From: Bidens hawaiensis
Lineage: Eukaryota > Streptophyta > Magnoliopsida > Asterales > Asteraceae
Assembly: GCA_021521415.1 (NCBI GenBank)
Contig: JAIQDT010000001.1
Location: 7,006,001-7,070,000 of the forward strand
DNA: 64,000 bases
Direction: 5' to 3'
Position numbers and translations under genes: made by a program. Below the pieces are notes generated by a model that saw nothing but the letters and a program-made list of their open reading frames with translations, made no database searches and was not told the origin of the DNA. Of the stretch, positions 21,117 to 32,074 are shown piece by piece; the stretch's first letter is position 1, and the number at the start of each line of letters is the position of its first letter.

Positions 21117-24100
21117 CTTCCATGGGACAAAGGGCCATAGCACTGAGGAGTGCACATCCTTGAGGGACATCGTCGAGACATTCGTCAAGGATGGGAGGCT
21201 CGCACACCTCGTGGCATCTATCAAGAAGGGAGGAAGGAACGACAACAGGTACAGGGGTAACGGACGGAAGCCCGTCGACATTAGCATCAACATGGTCCAT
21301 GGTAAGGTCAGAGGAAGAAAGAGACCAATGACCGAACCATGCGCATGGAAGGAAGCAGAAGTGCGCTTCCCGCGAGTGCCGGGAGGCCCAAACAAAGAAG
21401 GCCCCATTGTCATTAAAAGCCAGCTGGGGCACTACATCACCTCCCGCACCCTCGTTGACAATGGCGCATCGTCGACAGTGATGTACAGGCAGTTCTTCGA
21501 CAAGCTCGATGATGAAGACAAGGAACGCCTGGAGACGGTCTATGCTTCAATGGAAGGGTTTGACGGCAGCATGAACACTCCCTTGGGCATCCTATCTTTC
21601 CCCGTCACTCTCACCGATGGGAATTATTCACGCACGGAGGATGTGGATTTTGTTGTGATGAAAAAACCACATCATACGTATGACATCCTATTCGGGAGAG
21701 ACGGGATGGCAAGATTCAACGCTGTGGTATCCTCAGTCCACGGCATGATGGGATGGCCAACAACTGAAGGCGTAGCGATGATCACGGGCATTCCCCAGGT
21801 ATGCATCGCATCTGTCTCCTCTAAACCCAAACCGAAGATGGCCAAACAAACCATCACTGAGCCTGAACAGTGGGCATTCAACGGGAAATATCCCGATCAG
21901 GCCGTTACCATTGGCCCGACAATTGTTGATCCAACACGCACCTTACTCAAGCGCTTACTGCAGCGAAACGCAGACATCTTCGCGTGGACACCAGCCGACA
22001 TGACTGGTGTACCCCGGGGAAAGGCAGAGCATAAGCTCAAATGCGATCCGGCCGTAACGCCGATCGTACAAAAGCGCAGAGTAATGGGGCCCGAGCAAAC
22101 CAACGCGTGCAGAACCCAAGTCAAGGAACTCCTTGATGCGGGCATCGTGCGCGTTAGCAAATATCAAACATGGGTTGCAAATCCCGTAATGGTACCGAAG
22201 AATAACAAACAATGGCGCATGTGCATAGATTTCAAAGATTTGAATAAAGCATGCCCCAAAGATTGTTATCCGTTGCCAGAAATTGATCTCAAGGTGGATT
22301 CGGTGGCACCATTTCGCCTTAAATGCTTCTTGGATGCGTATAAGGGGTACCATCAAATCCACATGGCTGTGGATGACCAGGACAAAACCGCCTTTCGGAC
22401 GCCCGATGGCACATTTTGTTATAAAATGATGCCGTTCGGACTTAAGAACGCGGGGTCCACGTACCAACGACTAATGGACAAAGAGTTTCACGCCCAAATT
22501 GGGAGAAACTTGGAAGTCTATATGGATGATTTGGTCATCAAAAGCCCCGAGCCAGAGACGATGTTGAAAGACATTGAGGAAACTTTCAACACGCTCAGAA
22601 AGATAAACATGAAGCTCAACCCGAGCAAGTGTTCATTTGGGGTGGAAGAAGGGAAGTTCTTAGGGGTCATTATTACTAAAGATGGCTTCAGAGCGAACCC
22701 TGAAAAGGTCGAAGCCATTGTCAAAATGGAATCACCTACCACCATAAAACAGGCTCAAACACTTAATGGACGACTAGTCGCGCTTAACCGCTTTTTGGCA
22801 AACCATGCGGATAGGTCGTTCCCTTTTGTGTCAACACTAAGAAATTGTTTAAAGAAAACGCACTTCCGCTGGACACCAGAAGCGGAAGCAGCTTTCCAGG
22901 AGATTCGATCACGCCTGATCGAACTCCCAACACTCACAGCACCACAAGCGGGAGAGGAGTTAATCCTATACCTCTCCGCAACAGATAGAGCAACCGGGGC
23001 AGTCCTGCTTGTAGAACGAAAAGGCATCCAGATGCCAATCTATTATGTTAGCCGCGTGCTGGCAGACGCGGAAACCCGGTACTCTACCCTGGAAAAACTG
23101 GTCTTGGCACTTATACACGCTTCACGCAGGTTGAGACGATATTTCCAGGGTCACCCAATCACTATTCTCACCAACTTCAAACTCTCAAATGTTCTAGGCA
23201 AACCCGAGTTATCGGGACGCCTAGCCAAATGGGCAATTGAATTGGGAGAATATGCGATTCAATACAAGCCGAGACCAGCCATTAAAGGCCAGGTCCTGGC
23301 TGATTTTATTGCCGAAGTCCCCGCTGCGCGGGAGAAAGAGTGCCAGGAGGAGGTTCAACCCTCCCCAGCACACGAAATCGATGAGGTCTGGCGACTCTAT
23401 ACTGATGGAGCAGCTAGTAACGAGGGTTCAGGCGCAGGGTTAAAATTAACAAACCCAGCAGGCCAGGAATATACTTATGCTATTCGGCTGGATTTCCCAA
23501 GTACGAATAACGAAGCTGAATATGAAGCATTCCTGGCCGGATTGAGGATTGCGCGTAAAATGGGTGTAAAAAATTTGGAAGCCCACGTTGATTCCATGCT
23601 AGTGGCAAACCAAATAAACGGGACGTACACGGCTGTGAACCACACAATGGCCCTGTACCTTGCCCAAGCCAAAGCCATCATGCGCGATTTTAATGATTGT
23701 AAAGTGATACACGTCAAGCGCAGCGAAAACAAATCTGCGGATGCGTTAAGCAAGCTTGCATCACTGGCCTTCACCCACTTGGGAAAGGACATCCGCGTGG
23801 AACTCCTCGAAACACCATCAGTCCCGCACAAGGAAATTTGTGTCATCCAAACCGGTACAGAAACATGGATGACCCCAATAATAAAATACCTTGAAGCAGG
23901 AACGTTACCAGAGTCGAAGTCACAGGCAAGAAAACTACGCTGTAAAGCACTAAATTATCAGCTGGTCAATGACACCCTTTACAGACGTAACTTTCTTGGC
24001 CCGTTGTTAAGATGCGTGGACAACCAAGATGCAGACTACCTCCTGAGGGAGGTTCACGAAGGCATCTGTGGAGTACACGCAGGCCCCCGCGCTGTGGTAG

Positions 24101-25095
24101 CTAAGCTAAACAACGCGGGATACTTCTGGCCGGGGATGCATATGGACGCGTTGGCATACATCAGAAAATGCAGATCTTGCCAGCTTTACGCACCCAACAC
24201 GCATCGCCCGAAAAATGATCTTGTTCCTGTCACTTCCTCGTGGCCATTTCAGAAGTGGGCCATCGACGTGACAGGCCCATTTCCAACAGCAGCTGGGAAT
24301 GTTCAGTTCCTAGTGGTAGCCATTGACTACTTCACCAAATGGATAGAAGCGAAACCTTTAGCCCAAACAACCGCAAAGCATATCAAAAAATTTATTTGGG
24401 AATTTATTATTTGTCGTTTTGGACTTCCACAGAATTTGGTAAGCGACAATGGCACCAACTTTGCTGACAAGAAGCTGCAGCAGTGGCTGAAAGAACTTCA
24501 AATCACCCACACCTTTACCTCAGTGGCACACCCGCAAGGTAACGGTGAGGTGGAAAGAGCAAATAAGAGCATCGTCGAAGGCATAAAGAAAAGACTCTTG
24601 GAACATAGATCCGGTTGGGTGGACGAACTTCCACACGTCCTTTGGGCAAACAGAACGCTGAAGAAGACCAGTACGGGAGAAACCCCGTTCAGTCTCACTT
24701 ATGGCACTGAAGCCATGATCCCAGTCGAAATCGGTTTACCCTCACCGAGGGTCTTAATCCAACCAGAAGACAATGATGCGGAAAGACGGTTAGACCTTAT
24801 GCTAGCCGAAGAGCGCAGAGACTTAGCCGCCGTGCGTGAAGAAAACTACAAACGACAAATGCAAAAATACTACAACACGCGGGTAAAACTCTGCAACTTC
24901 AAGGAAGGAGACTACATACTGCGTAACAACGAGGCTTCGAACCAACAACGCCCAGGAAAGTTGGCCCCGATTTGGGAAGGGCCATACATTATCAAAGAGG
25001 TTCTGGGAAAGGGCGCGTACCGGCTCGAAAGGCTCGATGGCACTCCCATCCCTAGAACATGGAATGGAGCTCAATTACGCAAATGTTATATGTAG
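21073..25095 (+). CDS. pol: E1 pol polyprotein (PR-RT-RH-aRH-IN)
   Basis: 1340-residue open frame. Order by residue: zinc knuckle CDFHGTKGHSTEEC (14-27); protease with LVDNGASS (about 128); reverse transcriptase with CIDFKDLNKACPKD and YMDD (about 483); degenerate gypsy RNase H (LYLSATDRATGAVLL, about 629; ILTNF where Asp is usual); archaeal-type RNase H (LYTDGAASNEGSGAG, about 773); integrase HHCC zinc region (HEGICGVHAG..CRSCQ, near 990) and DDE core (AIDVTGPF, LVSDNGTNF, GNGEVERANKS). This enzyme set copies the RNA and integrates the DNA. A degraded first RNase H plus a second archaeal-type one is the known Tat signature. The frame starts 44 bases inside the end of gag, in a different frame. 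No stop or frameshift is visible inside. Confidence 0.95.
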   Translation: MIRQKPNADQSKSCDFHGTKGHSTEECTSLRDIVETFVKDGRLAHLVASIKKGGRNDNRYRGNGRKPVDISINMVHGKVRGRKRPMTEPCAWKEAEVRFPRVPGGPNKEGPIVIKSQLGHYITSRTLVDNGASSTVMYRQFFDKLDDEDKERLETVYASMEGFDGSMNTPLGILSFPVTLTDGNYSRTEDVDFVVMKKPHHTYDILFGRDGMARFNAVVSSVHGMMGWPTTEGVAMITGIPQVCIASVSSKPKPKMAKQTITEPEQWAFNGKYPDQAVTIGPTIVDPTRTLLKRLLQRNADIFAWTPADMTGVPRGKAEHKLKCDPAVTPIVQKRRVMGPEQTNACRTQVKELLDAGIVRVSKYQTWVANPVMVPKNNKQWRMCIDFKDLNKACPKDCYPLPEIDLKVDSVAPFRLKCFLDAYKGYHQIHMAVDDQDKTAFRTPDGTFCYKMMPFGLKNAGSTYQRLMDKEFHAQIGRNLEVYMDDLVIKSPEPETMLKDIEETFNTLRKINMKLNPSKCSFGVEEGKFLGVIITKDGFRANPEKVEAIVKMESPTTIKQAQTLNGRLVALNRFLANHADRSFPFVSTLRNCLKKTHFRWTPEAEAAFQEIRSRLIELPTLTAPQAGEELILYLSATDRATGAVLLVERKGIQMPIYYVSRVLADAETRYSTLEKLVLALIHASRRLRRYFQGHPITILTNFKLSNVLGKPELSGRLAKWAIELGEYAIQYKPRPAIKGQVLADFIAEVPAAREKECQEEVQPSPAHEIDEVWRLYTDGAASNEGSGAGLKLTNPAGQEYTYAIRLDFPSTNNEAEYEAFLAGLRIARKMGVKNLEAHVDSMLVANQINGTYTAVNHTMALYLAQAKAIMRDFNDCKVIHVKRSENKSADALSKLASLAFTHLGKDIRVELLETPSVPHKEICVIQTGTETWMTPIIKYLEAGTLPESKSQARKLRCKALNYQLVNDTLYRRNFLGPLLRCVDNQDADYLLREVHEGICGVHAGPRAVVAKLNNAGYFWPGMHMDALAYIRKCRSCQLYAPNTHRPKNDLVPVTSSWPFQKWAIDVTGPFPTAAGNVQFLVVAIDYFTKWIEAKPLAQTTAKHIKKFIWEFIICRFGLPQNLVSDNGTNFADKKLQQWLKELQITHTFTSVAHPQGNGEVERANKSIVEGIKKRLLEHRSGWVDELPHVLWANRTLKKTSTGETPFSLTYGTEAMIPVEIGLPSPRVLIQPEDNDAERRLDLMLAEERRDLAAVREENYKRQMQKYYNTRVKLCNFKEGDYILRNNEASNQQRPGKLAPIWEGPYIIKEVLGKGAYRLERLDGTPIPRTWNGAQLRKCYM

Positions 25096-25220
25096 ATCAA
25101 TTCCAACTTGTAAAGAAAAGGCCTAGAGCCACTTCTAATGGAAATGATTCTCCTTTCATGATGTATTGATAGCTTGTAACCTATGAACTTCCCTTACAGG
25201 AAGAAGTAGTTGCGTGTGGA

Positions 25221-25740
25221 AGGCGGCAATACCCGCATAAACACAACGCCAAAATGTTAAAGTTCTAAGGAAAACCTACACGCAGGTCAGATGTAGGTAA
25301 AGTTTAGCCATCCTTGTAAGTGCAAGTGACGGTCTTACCCGCACAATCACATTCAAGGAAGCCAAACTTAACTTACCATCTACCACGTTAAAAGGTTAAC
25401 TTATGAACACATAAAAAAGGATAAGAAAAACCTACACGCAGGTCAGATATAGGTCTAAAGTTAAAGCCATCCTTCTAAGTGCAAGTGACGGTTACACCCG
25501 CACAATCACGAAAGAGGGAGCAAAAACTTTAGTCCATTATCAACCACGTTCAAAGGTTTAACTTAATGCCTTAGAAATTTTGAAAAACCTACACGCAGGT
25601 CGGATAGAGGGTAAAGGTTAGCCATCCTACCAAGTGCAAGTGACGGTTTTACCCGCACAATCACGAAGGAGGAGGCGAAACTTTAACCCATCATCAACCA
25701 CGTTCAAAGGTTCTTATTCTAAACACTTGGGAAATTGCTA
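25221..25740. repeat. About 156-bp tandem array between pol and antisense gene (3 units)
   Basis: Units begin AACCTACACGCAGGTC near 25275, 25431 and 25588, each followed by GCCATCC, GTGCAAGTGACGGT, ACCCGCACAATCAC and CCACGTTCAAAGG blocks. It lies between the pol stop (25095) and the 3' end of the antisense gene (25925), where both transcripts would end. E2 has a five-unit version. Confidence 0.85.
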
Positions 25741-25924
25741 ATTTAAACTAAGTATGCAAGTCATAAGTTTATAAAGCAAAGAACCCAAGGAAGGAAATAA
25801 CAATCTTATACGCAAAGAGATTAATATTTCACAATCATTTACAAGAATGGCTGGGTAACTACCCGCCTAAAAGAAATCTATACAAAGCTAAGTCTATCCT
25901 ACCAGCGGGAAGGGATCTTCAGGA

Positions 25925-28902
25925 TCAGGCTTCAGGGCCACCTCCGCTTGGGCCAGCACCATCAGAGCGCGGCTGCCCAAGGAAAGCCTTAAGGATGTTT
26001 AGCCCATCATCAGCAGCAGCAGCTTCATTCACCTTCTCCACCACTGGATGCGGGAAGGCAGCGTACTGGTTCACAGCTTGGTCATAAGCAGCTTCAGTGT
26101 TAACATTGAATAAAGGGAAGTTGGAGGGCGGAAAGCCTCTCTCAGCAAACCCTAGACCAAGCAGGAAGCCAGTCTTCTGCCCATCCTCATGAGAAGCGTT
26201 GAGGGCCGCGCTCATCGCATCGTCATAAGAGGTCTCTGAAAGGACCTGACGCACAACCTACAAAAGAGTAAAGTTAGAACATTTTCTAATTACGAGCAGA
26301 AAGCGTAAAGAAAAAGAGGATACCTGAGGCAACGCTTCTCGAAGCAACCATTGGAGGGTAGCTTGACTTTCTTTACAAGCACGTTCGGCTCCGCTTTTAT
26401 CAAGGTTGGCAAGTTGAACTTCCTTGGCGGCAGCTTCTTCGACGCTTTTGAGTTTCCTTTCAGTACGGTCAAGCACCCCCCTCTGGTCAAGGATCTCCTG
26501 CAGCTTCTTGGCATCTTCCATTGCCAAGGCGTCATGAGCATGCTGAAGAGCCTTTAATTTGCATTTAAGCTGCTCATTCTCTTCGCGAAGTGGCTCAGCA
26601 ACAGCTTCAGCCTTGGCAGCCCTCTCAGTTGAGTTTCGCGCAGTCTCCTTGGCCAGCCGAAGCTGTTCATTCACAGCTTGGGCAGCCTTGGAGCGGGCCT
26701 CGAGTCGCGCCTGGACTTCAACCTCAAGGGCCTTGAATGCCTTCTCCTTCTCGGCTGCGGCAGCGGCCAACTGCCGGTTCTCCTCCCGAAGAGCCCGCGC
26801 TTCAGATATATCTTTGGCGCGAGCTGCTTTTAACTTGTCGTTTTCACGACAAAGCAGCTCGACGCGGGGCTGCGTTCGGGCCTGGAGAACCCGAAGCTCA
26901 TTGGTTAGCCTACCCTCTTGGTAGCTAGCCATGGCTTCCCCCAACGCACCATGAGGAGCAGCGTGGCGAGCCCAGTCCACGCACTCCACAGGGGTGCGAA
27001 GGGTTGTTCCTCGGCGTATGTTCCATCTTGGAACATACACTTCATTGGAATCCGACACTGCAAAAGAAACAAAGGCAGTTAGGAAAAGATGATAAAAATA
27101 TGTAAAGGAAAAGGAACCCTACGTACCTGTAGGGTCAATAACAGGCCGATAGCCGCCAAACCCATCACCTGAACCTAAAGGAAATCCATCCAACAGGTCA
27201 GGCAGACGGGAAGGTGGCATAGATCGGCGGGAAGCCTGGCGCATACCTGAAGGTCCGGCCGTCGGTGCCGGTGGCGCAGGTATAGTGGCAGCCGCTGTGG
27301 TAGCCATGGTTGGCGCCACCTCCTCAGCAACAGTAACCGCCGGCTCCGTGAAAGATGCTGTAAAAATTGCACTCACGGCCGGCGGAGACACCTTCTCAGC
27401 TGGAACAGCCTCAGGAAGGCTGGAACCAGCGGAAGCAGGCGTAGACGCCTGGGTCGATGCCTCGGGAAGGCTGACCGAGCCTACCGTCATTGGCGGGGGA
27501 ATACTTGCTCCAACTCCACCCTGGAATGCGTCAACATCCACACCTACATAAGCAAAAGTGTTAGAAAAATTTATTTTAAACAACAAATCTAGACAAGAAT
27601 TATGGGGGTACTTACGGGGTTTCTTGAGCTTGAACGCACGGACGAGCGGGGGCGAACCCGATGGAGCCGGCCTCTTGACACCGGTAACCGTCGTTGCCGC
27701 TGCCTCCTCGGAGGTGACACCTGCAGCCTCCGGAGCGGTGGTCTCTTCACCACCGGGCTTCCCCGCCACCTCTGCATTATCTGACTCCGAGTCAGATAGG
27801 ACTACCGGGTCGGCCGTAGAGGCCACCTTCTCCTTGCCCTTGGCGACGGCAGCCTTTCTCTTCCGCACCAGTGGAGGACCTTCTGCAGATTCCTCAGAAG
27901 AAGAAATGTCATGAACTCCAGCAGCAGGCACAGCTTTGAGAGGTTCAGGGTAGAAGATAGGCTTACCTGGCCGTCGGTGGCTCAGGATCTCTTGGCCTGG
28001 CGGGTAAACCTCCACGAACCGACCCGCAGTCTGCTCGAGGATGGGCAACTCGTTCTCGTCCAGAGCACGAGTACCCATCCGCGCAGGACCATCTTCCTCC
28101 CGCGGATTCAGGAGCGACTGAAGATCGTTACCCTCTGAAATCAACAAGAAAGTTAGAAAAAATCGTAGTCAGCAAAAAAGAAACAAGACATACCATAAGG
28201 GGTAGAGTTCGAACCATATTCAAGGACGATCGGAACCTTATCCGCATTCGCCGCCTTCCACACCCGGCTCATCCCCAGCATCACCATCGCCGACTCCGGA
28301 AAACGGAAAACCGGGGACTGGACCCGGGATATCTTCGAAAACCATTCCGCCTCCTCGTAGTTAAGGGCGGGAAGGTTCGGAAGCGCCTGGCCATTCTTAA
28401 ACTTCATGGCGATGGGGACGGCGCGAGCGGATATGAAGAAGAACTCTCTTCTCCATGAGCGAAGACTCCGCTCGGTGGTACAAATCTTTAAACCCTTTAT
28501 ACGGGTTGTAAGAGTGTACCACCCCTGGATGCACCTCCAAGTGTAGAAGGTCATCAGACGGTCAACAAAGGGCTCAAGGCCCAGTATCCGGCACACCCAC
28601 TCAAAGTGCCGGACCTTGGCAATGGCCATGGGGTGCACCTCTGTCAGGTGCACACCGTGCCTCTCCAGGACACGGTACACAAACTTTGTCAACGGAAACC
28701 TAAGGTTTCCGTAGACAAAGAATGCAGCATAAACCCCGATCTTGCCACTAGGGGCATCGTACACAGTATGGTGGGGTTCAGGAAACTCAGGCTCGAGAGA
28801 CTCGAGCATGAACTTCCTGACGATATACTGGTACAGATCGACAGGAAGAGAACACTGGCACTCGCCAGCAGTCTTCTGATCATCAGTATCATGAGAAGAC
28901 AT
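25925..28902 (-). CDS. Antisense gene of Tat element E1, five exons (gypsy-type putative transposon domain protein)
   Basis: Predicted exons (minus): 28902-28194, 28134-27616, 27543-27127, 27057-26324, 26257-25925. All introns are short with GT..AG ends; the joined 2712 bases stay open for 903 residues. Exon 1 carries a globular domain (VRKFMLESLEPEFPEPH, GKIGVYAAFFVYGNLRFPL, VLERHGVHLTEVHPMAIAKV, WYTLTTRIKGLKIC) that I recognise as the plant 'putative gypsy type transposon' family (PF04195, Transposase_28). Exons 2-3 are acidic, Ser/Pro/Ala-rich and probably disordered. Exon 4 is a long coiled coil (RENDKLKAARAKD, EEAAAKEVQLANLDKS). Exon 5 is a small Pro/Gly-tailed end. Its role is unknown. 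E2 has the same gene with the same splice phases. Antisense ORFs are known in some Tat elements; the exon joins here are my prediction. Confidence 0.8.
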
Positions 28903-29020
28903 GGTGGAAAGAAGAAAGTGATTTCGGGAAAATGCTTGCCTGAAAAGGGGAGTATTTGCCGGAAATCACTAAGAAGAAGAAGAAAGGTGAAAGTGTGAAT
29001 TACAGATAACTCTCTCCCCC

Positions 29021-29028
29021 TTTATATA
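29021..29028 (-). promoter_or_regulatory. TATA box for E1 antisense gene
   Basis: The minus strand reads ACTATATAAAGGGGGAGAG; TATATAAA ends about 120 bases before the antisense ATG at 28902, leaving a short 5'UTR. The same box stands at the same relative place in E2 (41954-41961). The stretch 29029-29344 holds no ORF of note and would be the upstream promoter. Confidence 0.6.
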
Positions 29029-29344
29029 GTAATCGCAATTAATGCGGTGAATTTAATGCGGAGGAGAGAGAAATCAAAGGTGCAATGAAACTATGACACG
29101 TGGCAAAAAGCAGGCTGGCAACAGCTGTTGAAAGGACGTGTGCCAGTAATTTCGCGGCCACGCGCCTGAAAAATCACGCCCACGCGCCTGAAAAAACGAC
29201 TGGAATGACCATGTTCTGTCACGTCACCATAACTTCCTGCACGTCCTGACACAGTCAGAAGAAACTGTCGCACGACGTTTCAGAGGTTTGGACTGTTCTT
29301 ATCTTTTCACCAACTCTTCGAATTTCAAAATTCAAAATTCGAAA

Positions 29345-29660
29345 ATATTAAAAAGTAAGCGGGAAAATCCCCCCTTACCTTGGCAAACAAGTAACCGTAA
29401 GACGGATGCGGGTACAGTGTTAAGGCGAAACCCTTCACATACCTAGCACCCGCAGGGAATTGAAGCCAAATATTCCTCGGCAACCAAGTAACTATAAGAC
29501 GGGTGCGGGTACAGTGTAAAGGCAAAATCCTTCACATACCTAGCACCCGCAGGGAATTAACGCCAGGAATACCTTGGAAGTAAAGTAACCGTAAGACGAG
29601 CGCAGGTACAGTGTTAAGGCAAAACCCTTCACATACCTAGCGCTCCGCTGGGAATTGAAA
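29345..29660. repeat. 97-bp tandem array upstream of antisense gene (3 units)
   Basis: The repeated block CCTTCACATACCTAGCACCC recurs near 29432, 29528 and 29626 (period 97), with GTAACCGTAAGACGG and GCGGGTACAGTGT blocks in each unit. It lies about 320 bp upstream of the antisense TATA box and before the 3' LTR. E2 has six units. Confidence 0.85.
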
Positions 29661-30019
29661 CCAAGAAGGATCTTCTGGGCAATGCTTGCGGAAACGGAAA
29701 TAACATCCCCGCATAGCGGGAGCGTCGAGAACTACGTTGTTTGAAGCTCCAAGATGGAATTGGTGGTCTTAACATAATTGATCACTATGTTCGAAACTAC
29801 CAAAACCTCATGGAAAATACATACAACTGGGACTCAATGCTCCTGAATTGCGAGGAGGTTACAGACCTACCCGCATCATACCCAAAGACCAAGCAGGAAA
29901 CTCGGGCATTTCTGCAAGTGACAAGGACTTCCCATGGAAAACCTTACAAAACCCTTTTCAAAACCCTTTGCTTAAGTCCAAAAGTTCACCTCACTTTATT
30001 AAACACGCATGAGAAGAAC

Positions 30020-30036
30020 ATTGGACTGGGGGGACT
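30020..30036 (+). other. E1 polypurine tract
   Basis: GGACTGGGGGGACT directly precedes the TG of the 3' LTR; it is the expected plus-strand primer. The 29661-30019 stretch before it is a non-coding spacer shared with E2. Confidence 0.65.
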
Positions 30037-31072
30037 TGAAGAGGTAGGTCCCAGCAGAGACCAGTTGGTCCCGCAAGACTCACCTTGAACAGGGTTGTCT
30101 GCGCAAAGGCCATCTGCTCCCGCAGGACCCACCATGCTCATAGAATCTTACGCGCAGTACGCAAGCTGTACACGCAGGGAAAGCCTCCCAATGGTGAAGT
30201 ACCCCGCCTGTTCCCGCAGTTGCGGATACAAGCCATCAGGGAAGGCTACCCGCAGACAGCAGGGCTACACGTACAAGACTAGCTACTTCAGCAGTCACAT
30301 GAAGGCATGAGCAAGGCGGGAACAATCCCGCCCAAATGAGCCAGTCTGATTCTGAAAGATCTTTTGTACCATACCTACCAAGGTATGGATAGGACAGACG
30401 ATCTGACCAGAACAGCCCATGAGCCAATCACAGGGTGACAGCTCACCGACAACAGTGCGAGGAGGAGCACCCTCTAGTACTGTTTGTCACTATTAGCCGC
30501 TGCCTACTCACCAACCCTCACTGTGGAGCAGGCGCAGCCTACAGTTGGTGGAATAGTATTACTGTTGGCCGTAACCTATTCACCAACCAGCATGGCCTGC
30601 GTACAATCCACAGTCAGTGGGACGTGCATGGTCTACAGTTGGTGGAATAGTGCAGCCGACTTTATTACTGTTGGCTGTAACCTACCCACCAACCAGTATG
30701 GCCTGTGCGTAATCCACTGTTGGTTGAACAGGAATACTATTCAGCCGGCTGTACCTTCTAGAAAACCTACCTTCGGCTATAAATACTCCAATATCTTGGA
30801 ATGGTAAGATCATCTACTATCTCGTATAACTTACTTGATAACTGCTCTTATAGTATTCATATACTTTTATATTCAAAGAGCAATATAGACTGATTCTCAC
30901 GCCGGAGGGTGGTCACAAGGAGGAACCCCCCCTTCTCAGTGACGAGCTTACGGTGTCTGTTTTGCAGGTTCCCTGAAGTACAACTTACTCTGCTGGACCT
31001 AACCTTCGTGGGAAACATTACTTGGCCCCCAGATTACCTATAATCTGCCCGGGGTTACTTAGTGTTTCTTCA
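30037..31072 (+). repeat. E1 3' LTR
   Basis: 1036 bp, same length and, as far as read by eye, same sequence as the 5' LTR, including TATA at 30778. The short ORFs inside it are identical to those in the 5' LTR and are not genes. Confidence 0.93.
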
Positions 31073-31077
31073 GGTTT

Positions 31078-31428
31078 AGATTTATTTAATATCAAAGACA
31101 AGACAATTAGCTTGGCTTGAAAATGATGCCATATTGTTTACTAGTGGATGCAATGTTGTAAATTATTAGTATTCTTGCTATTAATAAACATGTGAAGTGT
31201 AATAATTTGAAAACAAAGTGACGAGTTTTGCAAAATTGGGTAAAGTACAAGGTTTGGGTCAAAATTCTGTGCGGATAAGTTAAGACAAAAGACCGACACG
31301 TGGAATCATCTTGGAAGTTCAGACCAAAGATTTTGGATAAATCTACGGCCACCTTGTCCCTTTTTGTTTTATCATGAGTTTGGTAAATTAATAAGGTGTC
31401 GAAGTACTTGGTAGTTGGTACAACACTT
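31078..31428. other. Intergenic flank of E1, no gene seen
   Basis: AT-rich sequence continuing the interrupted target locus. Nothing recognised. Confidence 0.4.
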
Positions 31429-32074
31429 TTAGGACCGTTCGTAATGGCAGCTTTGCCACCAACGTTTTGGAGGAAAACGCGGGGTACACCGCCCTTCTGC
31501 GTTATGTAATTTTATTTTTTCGAACTTTTTGTATAAAACGCTAGATCTGGCTCAAATATCAGAAAACTATCCGTTGGGGGTTACCTTTGGAGATGGAGAT
31601 GGGTTACTGTTCACCGCCGGTGAGTAACTCCGGCAGCGGCTGCGGAGGAGGAGGAGGAGGTGTTGGAAATAGACCTTGTTTTCTGATTTGGCTTCGAGCT
31701 TGCGGCGGCGAAGGAGGCGGCTGCGAAGGAGGAGGAGGTGTCTTGGGTGTTGGGTTGGTGTGTTGGTGGATAACATACCGGCGAAGAAGGAGGTTTCAGA
31801 TTTGGTTTTAGAATGAAATGGAAGAAGATCTTATTTGGGTTTGGTATTTTTTTAATATTAATGTAGTTTTTTAATTATATATTTAATTATTTAAATGATT
31901 TATAATTTAAAAAAACAAATAAAATTAATGGTGATTGGGCGCCACGTGGCGCATAACCCCTGGTACTGGAGAGTTATGACTACAGACTGTTTTTGTATAA
32001 AACCATAACTCTGACTGGGCGTCACGTGGCGCATAACCCCTGGTAGTGGAGCTTTATGACTACACATGATCTAA
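31429..32074. mobile_element. MITE (Harbinger-like) with captured-looking GC-rich interior
   Basis: The left end TTAGGACCGTTCGTAATGG and right end ACTACACATGATCTAA are inverted relatives of the ends of the 46.15-46.45 kb MITE. Both share GTACACCGCCC, an AAAACGC block and a GCGCCACGTGGCGC palindrome (31939-31952; second copy at 32019-32032). Between 31580 and 31800 lies a GGCGGAGGAGG-rich coding-like insert absent from the shorter copy. The TSD is degenerate (TAG/TAA). Confidence 0.5.

Larger units (their letters stand above)
18630..31072 (+). mobile_element. Ty3/gypsy Tat-lineage retrotransposon E1, complete
   Basis: It is bounded by TG..CA LTRs of equal length (1036 bp) and a perfect 5-bp TSD GGTTT at 18625-18629 and 31073-31077. 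Order: 5' LTR, primer-binding site, gag, pol (protease, RT, two RNase H-like domains, integrase), tandem array, antisense five-exon gene, antisense TATA, 97-bp array, purine tract, 3' LTR. The second (archaeal-type) RNase H and the TTGGCGCC-type primer site indicate the Tat lineage. The LTRs look identical by eye, so the insertion is recent. The only visible defect in the sense genes is a gag/pol frame change near 20993-20999. Confidence 0.93.
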
